From Flavobacteriales bacterium (GTDB lineage: Bacteria > Bacteroidota > Bacteroidia > Flavobacteriales_D > Crocinitomicaceae), in the NCBI GenBank assembly GCA_009926905.1, contig RFNX01000464.1, positions 1 to 6,503 of the forward strand: a stretch of 6,503 bases of DNA. Reading direction: 5' to 3'. The notes under the pieces were generated by a model. It was not told the origin of the DNA. It searched no databases and saw only the letters and a program-made list of their open reading frames with translations. The stretch's first letter is position 1, and each line of letters begins with the position of its first letter. Of this stretch, positions 5,905-6,503 are shown piece after piece. The position numbers were made by a program, and so were the translations under genes.

Positions 5905-6503
5905 TTAATATCTGTAGTGTTCCGCTTTAAATGGACCTTCAACAGCCACACCGATATAATCAGCTTGGTCTTGAGATAAAGTTTCCAATTCAACACCGAT
6001 TTTCGCTAAATGCAAACGAGCTACTTTTTCGTCCAAATGTTTTGGTAACATGTAAACATCGTTTCCATAAGCCGCTGAATTTTGCCATAACTCCAATTGA
6101 GCCAATGTTTGGTTCGTGAATGAATTTGACATTACGAAAGACGGGTGACCTGTTGCACAACCAAGGTTAACCAAACGACCTTCAGCTAAAATAATTACAT
6201 CATGACCGTTTACATTGTAAATATCAACTTGTGGTTTCACTTCGTTTTTCGTGTGACCAAAGTTCGTGTTTAACCAGCTCATGTCGATTTCATTATCGAA
6301 GTGACCGATGTTACAAACGATTGCTTTGTCTTTCATTTTTTCGAAATGACGTCCAACAACGATGTTTTTATTTCCTGTTGTTGTAACGATGATGTCACCT
6401 AAGTGAACAACGCTGTCTAATCTTTTCACTTCAAATCCGTCCATTGCAGCTTGTAACGCACAAATAGGGTCGATTTCAGTAACGATTACTCTAGCTCCAG
6501 CAC
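5905..6503 (-). CDS. ahcY: S-adenosylhomocysteinase (C-terminal part, 5' end outside window)
   Basis: The last 198 codons of S-adenosylhomocysteine hydrolase, which splits S-adenosylhomocysteine into adenosine and homocysteine using bound NAD, clearing the inhibitory product of methylation reactions. The reading frame stays open to the right edge, and the residues before the internal Met at 6444 are GARVIVTEIDPICALQAA, part of the NAD-binding Rossmann domain with the Glu that holds the NAD ribose, so that Met is not the start. Further conserved parts are NIGHFDNEIDMSWL, the RLVNLGCATGHPSFVMSNSF stretch, and the terminal PFKAEHYRY, whose Lys and Tyr reach into the neighbouring subunit of the tetramer to contact its NAD. 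The C-terminus is complete, ending in HYRY as in most family members. The gene is followed by its own terminator and is probably unrelated to the mutase genes beyond being a neighbour. Confidence 0.98.
   Translation of the reverse strand, partial: AGARVIVTEIDPICALQAAMDGFEVKRLDSVVHLGDIIVTTTGNKNIVVGRHFEKMKDKAIVCNIGHFDNEIDMSWLNTNFGHTKNEVKPQVDIYNVNGHDVIILAEGRLVNLGCATGHPSFVMSNSFTNQTLAQLELWQNSAAYGNDVYMLPKHLDEKVARLHLAKIGVELETLSQDQADYIGVAVEGPFKAEHYRY

Noticed and set aside
5890..5906. Short direct repeat ATTCAAA ATTCAAA at the end of ahcY
   Set aside because: Only two 7-base units in a strongly A/T-rich stretch; easily due to base composition.

Overview
The window looks like a chromosomal segment of a Bacteroidota bacterium, most likely order Flavobacteriales. 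The reasons are the low G+C content, promoter-like matches to the Bacteroidota -7 consensus TAnnTTTG, A-rich leaders without Shine-Dalgarno sequences, a short methylmalonyl-CoA mutase small subunit without a cobalamin domain, a DivIC/FtsB-like protein of flavobacterial type, and an intergenic repeat resembling one I recall from flavobacterial genomes. The genus is not determined. Every gene I can support lies on the minus strand, so transcription runs from the right end of the window to the left.

In transcription order: (1) the 3' two-fifths or so of S-adenosylhomocysteinase (ahcY, 6503-5905), closed by a clean intrinsic terminator with a GCAA loop (5853-5826); (2) mutA, the methylmalonyl-CoA mutase small subunit (5744-4491), behind a good Bacteroidota promoter; (3) a 111-bp structured repeat element (4468-4358); (4) a two-gene MntA/HepT (minimal nucleotidyltransferase/HEPN) type VII toxin-antitoxin module with overlapping genes (4291-3667); (5) the mutase large, catalytic, B12-binding subunit (3570-1444), with its own -7 promoter match; (6) an exported protein of unknown function with a beta-rich front half and a helical back half (1390-236), closed by a second hairpin terminator (211-183); (7) the 5' end of a DivIC/FtsB-like division protein (165-1), which leaves the window.

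The two mutase subunits form one heterodimer that interconverts succinyl-CoA and methylmalonyl-CoA. Here their genes are about 0.9 kb apart, separated by the toxin-antitoxin pair and the repeat. The promoter and terminator positions suggest that the two subunits may be transcribed separately, or that full-length mutase mRNA must run through the toxin-antitoxin genes. No stretch longer than 300 bases lacks a gene; the longest gap (4292-4490) holds the repeat.

The enzymes are routine. The parts most worth a second look are the repeat, with its internal 17-nt direct repeat and hairpin, and the apparent insertion of a toxin-antitoxin module into the mutase locus. I found no system that I can defend as entirely new.
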